Below, in pieces: positions 18,938 to 29,089 of a stretch of 32,265 bases of DNA. A program made the position numbers and the translations under genes. The notes under the pieces are model-generated. The model saw only the letters and a program-made list of their open reading frames with translations, made no database searches and had not been told where the DNA came from. Source of the stretch: Symbiodinium natans. Taxonomy: Eukaryota; Sar; Dinophyceae; Suessiales; Symbiodiniaceae. The DNA is taken from positions 478,960 to 511,224 of the forward strand of contig CAJNDS010002298.1 of assembly GCA_905221605.1 (NCBI GenBank), in the 5' to 3' direction. Each line of letters opens with the position of its first letter. Position 1 is the first letter of the stretch.

Positions 18938-19493
18938 TACTTGCTTAAGCACAAGGTGTGTCCAAACTGGGGTTCATGCGGTTTGGGTCACCACGACCTT
19001 TGGGACTTGTATTTCGTCTTTGACTCAGCGTCCACTTGTTCACCTGACACACCACTCCATCGTTCGGTCAGTTCTTGTTCTGCAATCTGGCTGGTTTGGT
19101 AGGGCCTGTTTATGCCTGGAAGCAGCATGAACTTACGACATGGACATGGATATGTATATGTATATATATATATATATTATACATATATTCTAGTATTTAT
19201 CTATCTTTTTGTATGATATATATATATATATATACGTGTGTGTGTGTGTGTGTGTAAGTTTTACATAGCCTCGCCCAAGACACCCCGCTACAGCATCTCG
19301 TTCTTGTTGTCCATTGCTCCAAGGTCCGATCTCGCTTGCTAGGGCGCTGTCAAATCGATCCATTTTCGTGCACAAGTCAACCTACTAGTTTTAACGCTAG
19401 TCGCCTTCCTTGACGAGGCGGGGGGTGCGGGTGGGGATTGGGGGGGTGGCGGGGGGGCCTGTGGCGGGGCAGATGCCCCGCTGGTCATGATGC
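18938..19493. other. Non-coding stretch with TA/TG microsatellites and a G-rich tract
   Basis: No supportable gene. TA-type repeats occur at about 19147-19183 and 19216-19236, passing directly into (GT)n at about 19236-19256. A G-rich tract (runs of 5-7 G) spans about 19418-19470. Confidence 0.8.
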
Positions 19494-19659
19494 ACCGTCT
19501 GTTTCCGGACACCTGTCGGCTACGGGGGGTACCCCTTTCAGGCCAAAAAATGCGAAATAAAGGGAGGCAAACCTGTCCGTGGGGTGTGGGGAGGGGATTA
19601 GAGGTCGGGTGCCTGCTTTGTGCTACCCAGACACCTACTGCCCCAGGCCTCGGCGGATC
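19494..19659 (+). repeat. Dispersed repeat, copy A
   Basis: About 165 bases share order and wording with 27911-28064. Both start ACCGTC-TGTTTCCGGA-like, then have GGGGGT-ACCC and CAGGCCAAAAAA, a G-rich TGTGGGGAGG block, GGGTGCCTG, and finally GGCCTCGGCGGAT. Identity is partial, with indels. Both copies are preceded by long G-rich tracts. No coding potential was recognised. Confidence 0.7.
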
Positions 19660-20560
19660 AAAATGTAGACATTTGTACCAGTCCGCTCCCCGTTTTCTCG
19701 CTACCCATTCCGTCGAGGCAAGTGCGTCGACATGCCGCAGAGGTAGAGAAGGACCGGCCGTTTCCAGTGCAGATCAGTTCGGTTGATGGCAAGTTGCAAA
19801 AGCTTGCGCTTGCCTGCAGAGCCATTGGCTTGATTGGCTTGAACAACTCACTATGTGCCATTGAGCAATGCACTATCACGACGTGCTATGATGTGCTATG
19901 TTGTAAGAGCAAGAAGAGTGAGGTGCCGCACTAATGATCAATGATGGTAAGAGAGAGCTCTCGCCCTCTCAGAGTCTCAGTTATCCGAATTCGGACATGG
20001 CAAAGTGCATTGCAACCTAATGCGGGCACCTGCATCGCCTGCCCCGGGAGGGGTCAGGCGCTTGGTTGTGCCTTCCATGTACCTTCAATGCCTTCTTGAG
20101 TCTCCTTTCCACTCCGAAAGGTCCCAGGCAGCGCGAAAGCAGGGGCCAGGCCCACGTGCACCGCTTGAAAGGGTCATCCTGCACCCACACCGCTGCAGCC
20201 CGGCAGGCAGAGGAGTGTCTCGCGTGCCAGGCCAGTGCTTTTTGTCGTGGCATACAGGTGACAGTTGCCAGATGTGGCCAGATGTTGCCAGGCCCTCCAG
20301 GCGACCCCACTCCCATGCCGAGCCGGTTTCCGACTTAAGGCTCGGGGTAGGTTCGTTTAGCTTGATCGAGAGGAGAGAGAGGGAAGGGAGAACAGAAAGA
20401 AAGAAAGAAAGAAAGAAAAGGAGGAAGGACAAAGACCGGCGCTGGCAGCCGACGGAGGAGGTGCCGAGTCCAAGCCTCGGAGCCGACGAGGCGCACGGAC
20501 CGAGGGGATGCTTTGGCGCTTGCTTCTATGTATCTATGTATGTGTGTGCGTGCATGTGCT
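19660..20560. other. No supportable gene
   Basis: Open frames of up to 221 codons (20005-20670) run through an (AAAG)n microsatellite (about 20396-20420) and a TA repeat, so they are not genes. No RNA genes or further repeats were seen. Confidence 0.5.
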
Positions 20561-20565
20561 TGTGT

Positions 20566-20634
20566 CTGTATATATTTATATACACCTACACATATATATA
20601 TATATATGCTCACCCCCCCCCCCATGATCTAGGT
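20566..20634 (+). repeat. Left end of inverted-repeat-bounded segment: (TA)n-GCTCA-C11-ATGATCTAGGT
   Basis: A TA microsatellite is followed by GCTCA, exactly 11 C and ATGATCTAGGT. The same arrangement occurs inverted at 23418-23460, with exactly 11 G. A related word (AGGCCTTTCGGGCCC just inside; AGCCTTTCGGGTCT at 29056) also follows a TA microsatellite elsewhere in the window. Confidence 0.8.
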
Positions 20635-20739
20635 CGGAAGGCCTTTCGGGCCCATCGAAACGAGATTTAAACCTAATTCGGAATGAAAATTAAAAGGCCA
20701 CTGGCCTCATTCGTAGTAAAATTTATTTAGAAATCTAAA

Positions 20740-22490
20740 TTTGCCAATTAAAAGCCGCACCCTATGAAATCCTCTTCTGGGGCCTGCCTGTCCGTAACAA
20801 AATCTCACAAGAACTTTATATGCAGAGGTTACAGCCTCAGAAATCCTCATCTGGGCTTCCTTCCTAGTTTATTGAGAAAGTGCTTCTATATAAGAAGCCC
20901 ACACCCTAGGAAAGAATTCTATCCTTAAAGGCCACACCCTATGAAGTCCTCTTCTGGGCCCTCTTAATGAAATTTCAGTAGACTTGTGTCTGATAAAGCC
21001 ACAGCTTTGTTCGTAATTAACCCAAGTTAAAAAACATGCTAAGAGGCCCAGCCCCAAGACATCCTTTTCTAAGCCTCATTGGTTAATACCTATTTAGAAT
21101 CTTTTTGTTCTTCCCACACCCAATGAAATCTTCCTCTGGCTCCATTCGACATGAAATGCAATTTGATTTCATATTGTAAACCCACACCCTAAGAAATCCT
21201 CTTCTGGGCTTCGTTCGTAATTGAACCCAAGTAAAGCAAGTGTATATTCAGAGGCCAGCCCAAGGACATCCCTCGCAATGAAGCCGAGTTAGAATTTTAT
21301 ATTGCAGACCACACCCTATGAAATCCCTTTCTGGCCCTTATTTGTAATGAAGATTAATTAGAAGTCTGTATTACAAAGCCACACCCCAAGAATACTCATT
21401 AGACATTCGTTTGTAATTAGACTTATTTTCGATTTGCCTAGATGCTTGTATTAAAAATGCCACACCATTCTGGGGCCTGTTCGTAACAGAATCTCATAAG
21501 AAGTTTATAATTCTAGGTAAGAAGCCCACACCCTAAGAAGTTCTGACCTAGGCTAGGTTCGTATGTAACTCTTGCACAGAATTTTTTTATCATGAGCCCC
21601 CATTCGTATCGTATTTGAATGTACTTACAATTCCATATTTAACCGCCACACTCTATGAAATCCTCTTCTGGGGCCTATTAGTGAAATGTCCATAGACTTG
21701 TGTATGATAAAGCCATAGCTTCGTTAGTAATTAAACCCAAGTCAAGCAAATAAATTAAGAGGCCCCGCCCCAAGACATCCTCTTCTAAGCTTCATTGGTT
21801 ACTACCTATTTCGAATTTTATTTTGCAGACCACACCCTATGAAATTCTCCCCTGGCCTCGCTTCGTAATAAAATGGTATTTGAGGTTTGTATTAAAACGC
21901 CACACCCTAAGAAATCCTCATCTGGACTCGTTTGTAATTCCACATAAATTGAACTTTTAAGTTTAGAGGCCACACCCCTTTAGACAGAATTTCAAAGGCC
22001 ACACCCTAAGACCTGTGTATGATAAAGCCACAGCTTCGTTCGTAAAACCAAACCAAGTAAAACAATTAAGAGGCCACGCTCTTCTAAGCCTCCCTCTTTG
22101 GAATTCTATTTTACCGACCACACCCTGTGAAAGTCTCCTCTGGCCCCGCGTCGTAATGAAATGTAATTTGAGGTTTGCACTAAAACACCACACCCTAAGA
22201 AATCCTCATCTGGACTTCGTTTGTGATTCCACTTAAATAGACGTTTAAATTAAGAGGCCACACCCCAAGACATCCTCTTCGAAGCCCCACTCTTTTTGAA
22301 GTACAATTAGACTTTTGAATTGCAGGTCCACATCTTCAGAAACACGCCCTAAGAAACCCTCTCTATTTCATTCTATATTACTTTTTATATTGAGACGCCA
22401 CATCCCAAGACATCCTCTTCTAAGCCTCATTCGTAATTTAATCTAATGGAACTTTACATGTTAGCGCTACGCCCTGCATACCGAACAGGC
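20740..22490. repeat. Degenerate ~70-bp tandem repeat, about 25 units
   Basis: Units share a core near GCCACACCCTATGAAATCC, then TCTTCTGGGCCT, then CATTCGTAATTAAA. Three sub-types recur: TATGAAATCCTCTTCTGG, CCAAGACATCCTCTTCTAAG and TAAGAAATCCTCATCTGGAC. Core positions include about 20754, 20930, 21043, 21180, 21308, 21524, 21644, 21752, 21828, 21899, 22117, 22189, 22256 and 22397, mostly about 70 bp apart. AT-rich linkers separate them. No open frame follows the period. Confidence 0.8.
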
Positions 22491-22589
22491 TGAATTGAAA
22501 TAACAACGAAATGGTGGGTGTGTTTGTGTGTTTTTCTCTGTGGGTGTGCAAGGCAGTCACGTTAGAAGAACCAACTTATAACAATACAC

Positions 22590-23176
22590 ATTCTTTATGC
22601 AAGAAAAGCATTTTGTTTGCAAAATTTGCTAAATTTGCTAAAAAATCCCAAAATCCAAAAATCCAAAAACTCAAAACCATGGAGCCGGGAGGCCGCCTTT
22701 TTTGGATTTTTTGGTTTTCTCGAGGTTTTTTTTGGTTTTTTTTGGAAAAATCCAAAAAAAACCATGTGTTTTTTTGGATTTTACTTGCTCCTGGCCTCAA
22801 AAACCTAAAAAACACATGGTTTTTTTTGGATTTTGAGTGAAAACCCAAAAAAACCCATGTGTTTTTTTAGTTTCTGAGACCAGGAGCACCTGAAATCCAA
22901 AAAAACACGAGGGTTTTTTTGGATTTTCACTCAAAATCCAAAAAAAACCATGTGTTTTTTAGGTTTTTGAGGCCAGGAGCAAGTAAAATCCAAAAAAACA
23001 CATGGTTTTTTTTGGATTTTTCCAAAAAAAACCAAAAAAACCTCGAGAAAACCAAAAAATCCAAAAAAGGCGGCCTCCCGGCTCCATGGTTTTGAATTTT
23101 TGGATTTTTGGATTTTTGGATTTGTGTCAAATTTTGCAAATTCTGCAAAAAAGAAGTGTTTTTTGCATACAATTCT
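22590..23176. repeat. ~580-bp imperfect palindrome
   Basis: The CCATGG at 22677-22682 pairs with the one at 23084-23089, giving a centre near 22883. Extended arms match over CCATGGAGCCGGGAGGCCGCC, AAAAATCCAAAAAA and GAGGCCAGGAGC-type words on both sides. The outer arms carry TTTGCAAAATTTGC-type sequence. Poly-T/poly-A words (TTTTTTTGGATTTT, AAAAAACACATGG) fill the arms. The equal-length frames on both strands are consequences of the symmetry. Confidence 0.85.
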
Positions 23177-23417
23177 GTGTTTATAAGCCTGTCCTATGCA
23201 AATAATTCATAGACATGTTTACCAAATTGCATTTTCATGTGTTTTTTGGTTGTTTTTTTATGTGGTGATGTGGAAGTAGTGCTAAACACACGCGTTTTTC
23301 CACTATTTAGATGTTTTCTCGCATAGGACTAGACGTGCAAAAACAGGACATCGCCTAGCATAGCCAGCATGTCATTTTAATCGGTATTTACGAGGGTTTT
23401 TATAGGGACAAAGCAAA

Positions 23418-23460
23418 ACCTAGATCATGGGGGGGGGGGTGACCATATATATATACATAT
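23418..23460 (-). repeat. Right end of inverted-repeat-bounded segment
   Basis: ACCTAGATCAT, 11 G, TGACC and a TA microsatellite form the reverse complement of 20583-20634, with one mismatch outside the TA run. The segment between the two ends is 2.8 kb and carries no transposase-like frame. Confidence 0.8.
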
Positions 23461-24795
23461 ACATAGTTTTAGTTTTTTTGTTTATAATCTGTGTGCTTTG
23501 CCTCGCTTTTTTCGCTCTTACCTTTTCTTCACCCCGTCAGGCAACGCTCGCCCTACTGCAAGCATCGCGCTGGCTGCCCGATGCGATTGGGCTGCTTGTT
23601 CGGACCCCAGCGACACAGTAGAGGCCGAGCCGAAAGCAGCTCAAGAAGGTTTAAGGGTTTAGTTTATGATCCACCAACTTAAAGCTCACACAGCTCAGGT
23701 CAGAAAGCCGCTCTCAGAGTTGAGGGCAGAGCTGCGTGTAGAGGCTGCAGCTGCGTTGCAGCCCAGCAGTTTCAAAACCACGCACAGATCACGCACGGAA
23801 ATCCTGCCTCAGGATGACGACGAGTCGCCGGTGGCATCTTCCGGCTGCTGCGCTTAATCGGATTGCCTGCATTTTTCTTCTGGCACAGCTGAGCTGAGGG
23901 GGCAGCCTGATGGCCTTGTCTGTCTTCCTTCGCCGCACGCTGCAGGACCGTAGTCGCAAGCCAGAAGAGTCGGAAGAGTCGGAAGAGGGCCTACGCTTGA
24001 GATGTATGTGAGTTCATGTAAACACTGCAGGCATTGCTGGACCTCCAAGAGGCTTCCCATGGCTCTCAGCGACATCGCTCAACATTAGTTGAATGTGGTT
24101 CCAGCTCCATACCTGTGTAGTCGCTGTAGTCCAGGCCGTCGGTGGCTCTTCAGGAAGCGGATGCCCTGGGCTTGGTGCCGAAGGCTGTCTCCATCAATGA
24201 CGGCCCTTGACCATGCAAGGCCATGATGCAATGGCTGGTTCGAACACGCGACGAGTGCGAGCCCTTCCTGTCAGCTGCTTCGTGACATGTGGCATCATGC
24301 GAGCAGTGGAGCTGAGGCTTTGCATGTGGGGCGCTCCCGGCTGTGCGCAAGCAAGAAGCAGACTGGCGTTGTGTGAATTGGCCGCCTGGCGCCAGGGCAG
24401 CGAGCTGGCAGAGCAGTCAGGGCTCTGGCAGTGGGGCCGTCAAGTGTGCTCGAGTGTAAGTGTGTACTTGTAAAAAACAGGTGCAAAACTTGCACGCAAA
24501 ACTTGCACATGTTCACGACACACTGAGGCAGGTGCTTCCCAGCAGCTGGGCATACAAGAGCAACTTGTCCGACTGTATGCAGTCGTTTTGTTATCGATCT
24601 ATGCTTGCCTGTCTGTGACTAGGCTCGGAAGCCAGCTGCAGTCCTTCATACAGGTCCTTGACAAGCAAGTTTCTATACTCCCCAGCTTCTCTTCTTCATC
24701 AACCTGAGGACTCGATGGTGGAAGCAATGAAGCAGGGCTCCTCTCAGTTTGACCAGGATGCCCCACAGTTCCATGTGCATCCCTGTGCAGCCTAG
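23461..24795. other. No supportable gene; weak coding-like pieces
   Basis: Short ATG frames exist (for example 23666-23857, 63 codons, ending SGCCA), but no family is recognised. A 13-bp direct repeat GCAAAACTTGCAC-like pair sits at about 24483-24508. Short helix-like coding stretches near 24714-24770 (SMVEAMKQGSSQFDQDAPQ) may belong to the coiled-coil locus that follows. Confidence 0.4.
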
Positions 24796-26160
24796 CTTCA
24801 CGATGCTGGCTGGGCCCACATAGCCCCACATCAGCAGGAGCTCGCGCAACTTCGGCAGGAGCTCCAAGAAACACGCAGCGTGAAGCCCAAGCACTGATTT
24901 CCACGAGCGGTTCTATCCTCCACGTGCTTTGAAACACTGCATCATCGGGTGCAGTGGATAGAGTCTCCGTGGCATGTGTCTTTTTGTGTCCAAGGCCTTG
25001 CCGCAGCTGCTGCGGCAGAAGCCCGAAAACAGGAGGCTATTGCTGTCATGTCCTCAGAACTTGCAAGGCTTATGAGCGACGCTTCAAGCCCTGAGTGCTC
25101 AGGCAGCAAATGAAGGTGCTTTCCTGACAAAGTCTCTCGAGCGGCTGCTGGACCAGAAATTTCAGGTGGGCCACCGAAGCCTTCGACCTCTTTGATTTCA
25201 GATCACACTTTGGCTCGCAGGACTATGTAGCTGCCGAGGAGCCCAAGTGGCAGAAGCTCAGAGAGGCGCCGCAACGGGCATAGAGTCATACAGGAATCTT
25301 CACAGTAAACGAGGGCCTTCTCCAAACGTCTCCAAACTACTGCTCGCACTTTTGCCAAAGGAAGTCAGCCGCAGCAAAGAGCAAGTTGTCGGTGAGCTCG
25401 TAGAGCAGCAGCATGAAAGTGCCGGGTGCCTCAGACACGTCTTCGAGGCTCCAGACGGCGTGCACTAGCCCCATGGGGCTACATGGGCTGGAGGGAATTC
25501 TTTGCTGAGGTGCAGCAGCTCTCGAAGCTCTGGGAAGCTCAGAACCGGCAGCGAGATAGCGAGCTGCAGCTGCTGCGGGAACACGCAGAGAGCGCGATGG
25601 TCCAAATGCGATCCTCTGTCGGATCAGCCGAGCTGGCCTATACCAAGGCCATGCCACAAATGCCACAAACCCCGCAAATACCACCAATGCTACGAGCACC
25701 GCAGTCGCGCGGCACCATCAGATATAAACAATCACATTGACAAGATCTCTCGAGCAACTCTGCGATTTCTTCAATGGGGCAGAGCATGGCATCCAGTCAG
25801 GCCACCGCTGAGCAAGCCACAGCTGTGCCCCTAGACGATCCTGGGAAGAAGGTGCCTTTGCCTCTGGACTTGGCGCAAGTAAGCCGAGGTTGCGAAGGTG
25901 CTGTCCGAAATGCAAGCAGAGCGACAGGCGCATCACAGGGAGCTGGCCAGCAGCTCAAAGGGAGAGCAGTGAGAGCAGACACCGATGCAGACACCTAATC
26001 GTAGCCTCATCGCAGCGCGATTTCCCAATCGCCTTGGGAGCGCGTGGCCGCACAGTATCGCGCTGCCAGGAAAACGGGCGACGTGAGCGAGAGGCTTTGG
26101 CGTCCACCCCTCAGGCTGAGAGAGCCGCGTGCAAGATGCCCAGCGCTCACGCCGTTTTGA
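24796..26160 (+). pseudogene. Coiled-coil protein locus, multi-exon or decaying
   Basis: Several + strand segments encode Gln/Glu/Ala-rich helices. They are 24796-24897 (PHQQELAQLRQELQETR), 24995-25113 (ALAAAAAAEARKQEAIAVMS), about 25076-25165 in another frame (ALSAQAANEGAFLTKSLERL), 25479-25650 (MGWREFFAEVQQLSKLWEAQ) and 25880-25966 (VAKVLSEMQAERQAHHREL). A last one, at about 26030-26100, reads WERVAAQYRAARKTGDV. Some junctions look like splice sites (TTTTTGTGTCCAAG|G at 24994). Others, such as the overlap of frames at about 25075-25112, look like a frameshift without room for an intron. It could be a coiled-coil gene with tiny introns or a decaying copy. No named family is recognised. Confidence 0.4.
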
Positions 26161-26477
26161 CGTATTGCTAAATGACCTTAGTGCAGAATGGGTTGTGTGG
26201 GAGAATGCTTGTTCAAATTAGCCGGCAGTGAGGTTGCAGCTCACAGAGGCCGCGAACTCTTGTTCTGTTTGAGGAATTTGAGGATGTTCAGGCCTGTCAG
26301 CATATCCGTGCCACATGATGCCGCAGTCAAGGTGATGACTACCCGGCAAAGCTTTCAGCACCTGACCCCGGCCTTCTGAATCGGTGAATGGGCCAAGTGG
26401 GCCGTGTTCAGATGTGTTGGGCCTAGGCAGAGCTTGGGGGAGCAGGAGCGAGCCCGGCCGACCGCCAAGCTCAGTGC
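26161..26477. other. No supportable gene
   Basis: A 63-codon ATG frame (26188-26379) has no recognisable domain. No repeats were seen. Confidence 0.4.
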
Positions 26478-26849
26478 ATGAACTCTAGCGGTCGTTTTGG
26501 CTTTGATTTGCTTCTGGGCTTAAGATACTGTCGGGATGTGAATCCCGACTTCCCGAACGCTTCGGTTAGGGTTAGACTCCTTCCTGTCAGGATTTCCCCA
26601 CCCTGCCCTTTGAGACTTCAGCTGTGTGCCAATTTTTCCGGTAAAGGATTTCAAGGGATGATTACATGTAGCGGACCAAAAATGAGTGTGATCACCAATT
26701 CAGCTTCATTAGCCGTCACGCTCATTTTGCTTTTTGGTGAACATCTCCAGGCCAGAGCCCATTCAGACGGTGATGACCCCGCTTTCTCGTTCGAGCAGTG
26801 CCGGCCCAATCCCGCAGTTGCCTCGGAGTTCATGCGAAAAAACATCTGA
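26478..26849 (+). CDS. Hypothetical ORF, 123 aa, doubtful
   Basis: This ATG-started frame ends in TGA. It runs across the MITE-like inverted repeat at 26675-26738, which supplies the hydrophobic stretch ITNSASLAVTLILLF. The frame is therefore partly made of repeat sequence and may not be a gene. No family was recognised. Confidence 0.2.
   Translation: MNSSGRFGFDLLLGLRYCRDVNPDFPNASVRVRLLPVRISPPCPLRLQLCANFSGKGFQGMITCSGPKMSVITNSASLAVTLILLFGEHLQARAHSDGDDPAFSFEQCRPNPAVASEFMRKNI
26675..26738. mobile_element. MITE-like imperfect inverted repeat
   Basis: ACCAAAAATGAGTGTGA (26675-26691) is inverted against TCACGCTCATTTTG plus CTTTTTGGT (26716-26738), with a 6-base insertion in the right arm and one mismatch. 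The loop is about 24 bases. The structure resembles a small hairpin element or a remnant of transposon ends. Confidence 0.45.
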
Positions 26850-27065
26850 GATTCTTAAAGTTGTTCACAGCACGTGAGTCTGGAGATGGAGTCAGCTTTT
26901 GTCATCTAGCGTTGCAGGGTTTTGGGGTTTCTTGGGGCAATTCCTGAATTTTGTTGGTGGGTAGAGTGTCCGCGCTAAAAAGGCGTACAAACTATCCTAA
27001 AGCATCTTCAATGCCTTCAAGACCTCAGAGCCACTCGTCGAGCCAGGCCTTGGCCAAAGGAGCGT

Positions 27066-27118
27066 GACCGAGTTGACCGAGTTGACCGAGTTGACCGAGT
27101 TGACCGAGTTGACCGAGT
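27066..27118. repeat. 9-bp minisatellite (GACCGAGTT)x6
   Basis: Five exact copies of GACCGAGTT and a final partial one are present. The reverse strand would encode (Asn-Ser-Val)n, a period artefact. Confidence 0.95.
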
Positions 27119-27546
27119 GCCGGAAGACGGGTCCACGTCCGTTTGTCGTGTGAGCACAGAGCCGATGCCCTGGGAACTGTGCATTCAATTGTATGAAGCT
27201 CGCAGCTTCATAGCTGCTTCAAGTAAATGAATGGCTTCGCGAAAGGAAATTTCTTCTGATGAGATTTTGGACAGCCCCAGGTCTGTTTCATTCCGTCGAG
27301 GAGATGTCATTCCGGTCCCAGATGCATCTACACAGCCGCGGCGCCGAACCGTGTTGGAGGCAGAGCCCCAAGCAAAACTGGCGAATTGAAGATAGTTGAA
27401 ACCTTATGTGCATTCTATTTTTAGAAATACATGCACGTATATATAATATTAATTTTAACGCTACGCGACCCGCCTCGGCCCGGCCCAGCGCATCCGCGTG
27501 AGCATGGTGATTCCGCAGCGCCCAAGTCGCTGGACCCCAAGCAATA
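27119..27546. other. No supportable gene
   Basis: No domain-bearing frame, repeat or RNA gene was recognised between the minisatellite and the telomere-like block. Confidence 0.5.
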
Positions 27547-27556
27547 AGGGTTGGGT

Positions 27557-27588
<32 letters not shown>

Positions 27589-27690
27589 GGTTCCGGGTTT
27601 ATGGTTTATGGTTTGGGGTTTGGGGTTGAGGGTTAGTTTAGGGCTCAAGGTTCACGCTTTGGGGTTGAGGGTTCTTTTGGGTTTAGGGTT
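27547..27690 (+). repeat. Telomere-like degenerate repeat (TTGAGGG/TTTAGGG type)
   Basis: GGGTTGA is repeated at least five times without interruption. Variants GGGTTTATG, GGGGTTTGG, GGGTTAGTTTAGGG and GGGTTTAGGG follow. TTTAGGG is the telomere unit in plants and many alveolates, so this looks like an interstitial telomere-derived or subtelomeric block. Confidence 0.7.
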
Positions 27691-27752
27691 CGGCTTGGAG
27701 TGATCGTAGGGTTGAGCCAGGCCCCTTAAGGTTTAAGGTGACTCTTCGGCAG

Positions 27753-27857
27753 GGTGGGGAGGGGGGAGGTGGGGTGGGGGGAGGTGGGGGGGGGGGGAGG
27801 GGGGAGGGGGGTGGGGGGGAGAGGGGGTGGGGGGGTGGTGGGGGGGGGTGGGGTGAA
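27753..27857 (+). repeat. G-rich low-complexity tract
   Basis: About 100 bases are composed almost only of GGGGTGGG/GGGGAGG runs on the + strand. It has strong potential for G-quadruplexes. Long Gly frames here are artefacts. Confidence 0.9.
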
Positions 27858-27910
27858 CAACGGCGGGGGGCCCTGCTGGGAGAGGCTTCAACTGCCTCTG
27901 GTCCTGGCGA

Positions 27911-28064
27911 ACCGTCCGCTTGCGGACCCCGGTTTCGCAGGGGGTGTACCCATTTGAGGCCAAAAAAAGGGGTCCGAAAAAGGGCTTTGGGTGTGGGGGG
28001 AGGATTTGGAGGGGGGTGCCTGTTCTGACAACCTATACACCTCCGGCCCGAGGCCTCGGCGGAT
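27911..28064 (+). repeat. Dispersed repeat, copy B
   Basis: This is the partner of 19494-19659, with the same order of shared words from ACCGTCCGC to GGCCTCGGCGGAT. It is followed at once by a TA-type microsatellite (28062-28100). Confidence 0.7.
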
Positions 28065-28119
28065 ATACATAAATATGTGTATGCGTATATGTATATACAT
28101 ATGCAGAATATATGCAGAT

Positions 28120-28356
28120 TTCACGATTCTTCATGCGCATGCAGGAGAGACCTGGTCCCGATGCAGCAAAGGCGCGTGCTACACAGATGTTCGGATCTGC
28201 AGAGCCTCAGGGAACCCTTTGCTAGCCCGTAACCTTGGGAACGTGTGGAGACAGAGCCAGCAAAATGCTTTCAGTGGGCAAATCGGGGAGGTGGGGAAGA
28301 TGAATCAGAATATGTGGCTTCTGGCAGAGCGTGCCGAAGCAAAGACGAGACTTTGA
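28120..28356 (+). CDS. Coding-like segment, unassigned
   Basis: After CATGCGCATGCAG, an acceptor-like sequence, one frame stays open to a TGA at 28354. It includes RNLGNVWRQSQQNAFSGQIG and MNQNMWLLAERAEAKTRL. The amphipathic composition is protein-like. It could be a terminal exon. No family was recognised. Confidence 0.3.
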   Translation, partial: FTILHAHAGETWSRCSKGACYTDVRICRASGNPLLARNLGNVWRQSQQNAFSGQIGEVGKMNQNMWLLAERAEAKTRL

Positions 28357-28616
28357 GCCTTAAGCAAGCACGAACCGCGAAGACGCTCAAATCGGTGCAG
28401 CGTGACCGTCATGAAGACCCCTCTAGCTGCAGACTTTCGCGGGACCGACCATGAAGCCCCGAGTCTCCACGAGTCTGCGAATGATTTTCCGCTTCAACAT
28501 GTCGTTGCCAAACCAAAAATGATGTGCGCAAGCCCAAAATGACTGGGGTGCCCTAAAGCATCACCAAGAAATGGGGCAATGGCAGCTTCAGAAACTCGAC
28601 TTGACCACAGCGGAAA

Positions 28617-28985
28617 ATGACCAACTTTCCCCATGTCCGTTGCGTTGACCAGCAGACATGTTCGGAAGATGCTACCAGCTTCTGCCATGCAGTAGGTAGC
28701 GGACAAAGAGCAGGGGCCTTGGAGGGCAAGGGATCTCCGCCTGTGGATGTCGACGATGTGGTATGTGCTCAGTTTGCTGGAGTGCTTAGGCCGACGGTGG
28801 CTCCGTGGGAGTTCGCCTTAGTGGAGCCGGGATGCATGTGTACTGAACTGCATTGGACCAGCATCTTCTTGCTCAGGCAAAGTCAGGCAGAGCTAGAGGG
28901 CAGTCGGATGCCGGTTCTGACTCCTAGGACTTGCCGCCGCAAGAGTTTCTTTCTCTCTGGCGCCAGTCTCAGGTCGGTGTGTTAG
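28617..28985 (+). CDS. Hypothetical protein, 122 aa
   Basis: This ATG-started frame ends in TAG. It has several Cys residues and a central VDVDDVVCAQFAGVLRPTVA that looks protein-like. No domain is recognised, and it has no signal peptide or transmembrane segment. It lies alone between a coding-like stretch and the satellite beginning at 29.1 kb. It may be one exon or chance. Confidence 0.3.
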   Translation: MTNFPHVRCVDQQTCSEDATSFCHAVGSGQRAGALEGKGSPPVDVDDVVCAQFAGVLRPTVAPWEFALVEPGCMCTELHWTSIFLLRQSQAELEGSRMPVLTPRTCRRKSFFLSGASLRSVC

Positions 28986-29089
28986 CTCATGTTCAAAAAC
29001 TACTGTAGAGAGTGCAGTGCATACATTTATATATATATATATATATATATGAAAGAGAAGCCTTTCGGGTCTATTTAGCTCATTCCTGT

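Noticed and set aside
20005-20670. 221-codon open frame
   Set aside because: It reads through an (AAAG)n and a TA microsatellite and shows no domain.
20566-23460. Autonomous DNA transposon
   Set aside because: The ends form an inverted repeat, but the interior has no transposase-like reading frame.
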